A DNA stretch of 64,000 nt from Serpentinicella sp031432315 (GTDB taxonomy: Bacteria; Bacillota; Clostridia; Peptostreptococcales; Natronincolaceae), in assembly GCF_031432315.1 (NCBI RefSeq), contig NZ_JAVKGO010000001.1, positions 372,001 through 436,000 of the forward strand, read 5' to 3'. The notes beneath the pieces are model-generated. The model was not told the origin of the DNA, searched no databases, and saw only the letters and a program-made list of their open reading frames with translations. Below are positions 62,367 to 64,000 of this stretch, in pieces (position 1 is the stretch's first letter; every line of letters starts with the position of its first letter). The position numbers and the translations under genes were made by a program.

Positions 62367-63095
62367 TTAATTTCCTATAAGTACAAGGGTAATATTATCA
62401 TATCCGCCTTTTTCATTCGCTATATTAACCAGTTGATAACAACTCTCTTTGTTTAGCCCTTGCTTTTCTAGCACGTGTGATAACTCATCATCATTTACTT
62501 GATTTGAAAATCCATCAGTACATAAAATAAAAATATCATTTTTATGTATTTTACTAGTCACTATGTCAACATTTATATTATTATCCGTTCCCAAAGCTCT
62601 AGTAATGATATTTTTTTTAGGATGTCTACGAGCTTCTCTTTCATTAATGCTACCATTTTTAAGTAATTCCGCCACCAGTGAATGATCCTCTGTTAGCTGA
62701 GTGGTTGTTTTGTCTCTATATACATAAGCCCTACTATCCCCAACATGCCCTATATAAGCTTTATCATTAAAGATTAAAATAAGCGTAGCGGTTGTTCCCA
62801 TTCCATTACAATTTTTCTCGTTTAAAGACTTGCTGTATATTGCAGTATTTGCCTCTTCAAACGCCTGGATTATAAGGTCACTTATTTGATTTTCATCAAG
62901 TTCTTCAGAATTTAAATAACTAATCAACTGATCTTTTATAGTATGAATTGCTATTCTACTTGCAACATCGCCACTTTTGTGTCCTCCCATACCATCAGCA
63001 ACTATATATAATCCATACTTATCTTCATAAATATAAAATCCGTCTTCATTTACACTCCTTACTCTTCCTATATCTGTACATCCCACTGACTTCAT
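62367..63095 (-). CDS. prpC: PP2C-family phosphatase PrpC (Stp)
   Basis: PrpC reverses PrkC phosphorylation. I place the start at ATG 63095 (242 residues), after AAGGGGG. PPM motifs: GRVRSVNEDGFYIYED, IVADGMGGHKSGDVAS (metal Asp), GTTATLI, GHVGDSRAYVYRD and CTDGFSNQV, ending GGYDNITLVLI. The short spacing to prkC gives the conserved prpC-prkC pair. Confidence 0.96.
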   Translation of the reverse strand: MKSVGCTDIGRVRSVNEDGFYIYEDKYGLYIVADGMGGHKSGDVASRIAIHTIKDQLISYLNSEELDENQISDLIIQAFEEANTAIYSKSLNEKNCNGMGTTATLILIFNDKAYIGHVGDSRAYVYRDKTTTQLTEDHSLVAELLKNGSINEREARRHPKKNIITRALGTDNNINVDIVTSKIHKNDIFILCTDGFSNQVNDDELSHVLEKQGLNKESCYQLVNIANEKGGYDNITLVLIGN

Positions 63096-63182
63096 ATAAA
63101 ATCCCCCTTTCATTGAATTTAATTATTCGACAATGATATCTGTTTCCCTGCTTCTTACTATATTATATAATTTTGAATTTAA

Positions 63183-64000
63183 TTAGTCTTTATTCTTAAT
63201 ATGACGGTTTCTTAGCTGCCCACAAGCAGCATCAATATCTGCACCCATTTCACGTCTAATTGTAGCTTCTATTCCATTTGTCTTAAGCTCTTTTTGAAAT
63301 CGCTTTATATCTTGGTTATTGGACTTTATATAATCTTTTTCATCTATTGAATTTACAGGGATTAAATTTACATGACAAAGCAGTCCACTTAGTAAAGATG
63401 CTAATTTTTTAGCATGATTAACACTATCATTTACATCCTTTATAAGTGCATATTCAAAAGTGATTCTTCGATTATTCCTCTCTAAATAATAGTGGCATGC
63501 TTCTATTATTTGATCGATAGAATACTTATTTGCTACTGGCATGGTTTTTTTACGAACTTCATCACTTGCAGCATGTAGTGATATCGCTAAATTAATTGGA
63601 ATTTGGTAATCAGCAAGCATTTTTATTTCTCTTACTAATCCACAAGTAGATAAAGTTATATGTCTATTTCCAATGTTTAATCCATTTTTATCATTGACAA
63701 TATTTAAGAACTTTATGACTTCCTGAAAATTATGAAGTGGTTCGCCACTGCCCATCAGTACGATATTAGAAACTCTATTTCCTTGGTCTTTTTGCATACA
63801 TAATATTTGGTCAATCATTTCACCAGCTCTTAAATTACGCACTAATCCACCCGTTGCGGACGCACAAAAAGTACAACCCATTGCACATCCAACTTGAGAA
63901 GAAATACAAGCTGTAATACCATGTTTATATATCATTGTTACACCTTCAACATAATTCCCATCACCAAGAGAAAATAAATATTTGGTTGTACCGTCTATTT
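63183..64000 (-). CDS. rlmN: 23S rRNA/tRNA adenine-C2 methyltransferase RlmN, 5'-truncated by window edge
   Basis: RlmN methylates A2503 in 23S rRNA and A37 of some tRNAs by radical-SAM chemistry. The frame stays open to the last base; the visible part starts with IDGTTKYLFSLGDGN (DGT-KYLF, family motif) then the SAM cluster QVGCAMGCTFC, the substrate region GSGEPLHNFQEV, and the C-terminal AACGQLRN with the second catalytic Cys. The true start is beyond the window. It leads the prpC-prkC run, as in other Firmicutes. Confidence 0.95.
   Translation of the reverse strand, partial: IDGTTKYLFSLGDGNYVEGVTMIYKHGITACISSQVGCAMGCTFCASATGGLVRNLRAGEMIDQILCMQKDQGNRVSNIVLMGSGEPLHNFQEVIKFLNIVNDKNGLNIGNRHITLSTCGLVREIKMLADYQIPINLAISLHAASDEVRKKTMPVANKYSIDQIIEACHYYLERNNRRITFEYALIKDVNDSVNHAKKLASLLSGLLCHVNLIPVNSIDEKDYIKSNNQDIKRFQKELKTNGIEATIRREMGADIDAACGQLRNRHIKNKD

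Noticed and set aside
1..64000. tRNA, rRNA, CRISPR arrays, insertion sequences, prophage or toxin-antitoxin genes
   Set aside because: None could be recognised by eye; all intergenic gaps are below 300 bases and hold promoters, hairpins or AT-rich filler.

Overview
The window is a chromosomal stretch of a low-GC, motile, endospore-lineage Firmicute, most probably a Clostridia member. The evidence is the gene order (dprA-topA-codY-flgB; rnc-smc-ftsY-ylxM-ffh-rpsP-khpA-rimM-trmD-rplS; rlmN-prpC-prkC-rsgA-rpe-thiN/rpmB/asp23-fakA-recG-rsmD-coaD-ylbJ), strong AGGAGG ribosome binding sites, SigA-type promoters, the sporulation-lineage gene ylbJ, FapR control of lipid genes, FabK, and a glutamate 2,3-aminomutase. 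I cannot name the genus. Almost everything is on the minus strand; only eam, tmcAL, ylbJ and rpmB are on the plus strand.

Layout, read from low to high coordinates (the minus-strand operons are transcribed from high to low). Positions 1-20811 are the fla/che operon: flgB-flgC-fliE-fliF-fliG-fliH-fliI-fliJ-motE-like-fliK-flgD-(flagellar operon protein)-flgE-flbD-motA-motB-fliL-fliM-fliY-cheY-fliO-fliP-fliQ-fliR-flhB-flhA, with flhA cut by the left edge. It encodes the rod, MS ring, switch, export apparatus, hook and stator. flgC is split by a +1 frameshift at an eight-base poly-A tract. Positions 21053-26797 hold codY, topA, dprA and comM (DNA uptake and topology, and nutritional control). At 27085 a divergent monocistronic radical-SAM aminomutase carries the residue signature of glutamate (not lysine) 2,3-aminomutase, pointing to beta-glutamate as an osmolyte.

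Positions 28406-39801 hold yraN, rnhB, rbgA, rplS (with its own promoter and an L19-type leader), trmD, rimM, khpA, rpsP, ffh, ylxM, ftsY, smc and rnc: ribosome maturation, SRP and chromosome condensation. Positions 39902-46838 are a complete type II fatty acid operon, fapR-plsX-fabH-fabK-fabD-fabG-acpP-fabF, with a clear promoter and a FapR operator at the transcription start. Next come yceD-rpmF under a consensus promoter, then ackA, divergent from tmcAL, an acetate-using tRNA modification enzyme, then ylbJ.

Positions 51971-57643 carry a coiled-coil protein, coaD, rsmD, recG, fakA and asp23; rpmB is divergent. The right end has a small membrane protein gene of 53 codons (58105-58266), thiN, rpe, rsgA, the PASTA kinase prkC with a striking acidic tail, its phosphatase prpC, and rlmN cut by the right edge. 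I saw no tRNA, rRNA, CRISPR array, insertion sequence or prophage, and no intergenic gap longer than 300 bases.

I found no wholly novel multi-gene system. The best leads are the flgC poly-A frameshift, the glutamate aminomutase signature, the FapR box, a double-length MotE/YlxF-like flagellar protein, the PrkC acidic tail, and a series of perfect intercistronic hairpins without U-tracts that punctuate otherwise co-directional operons.
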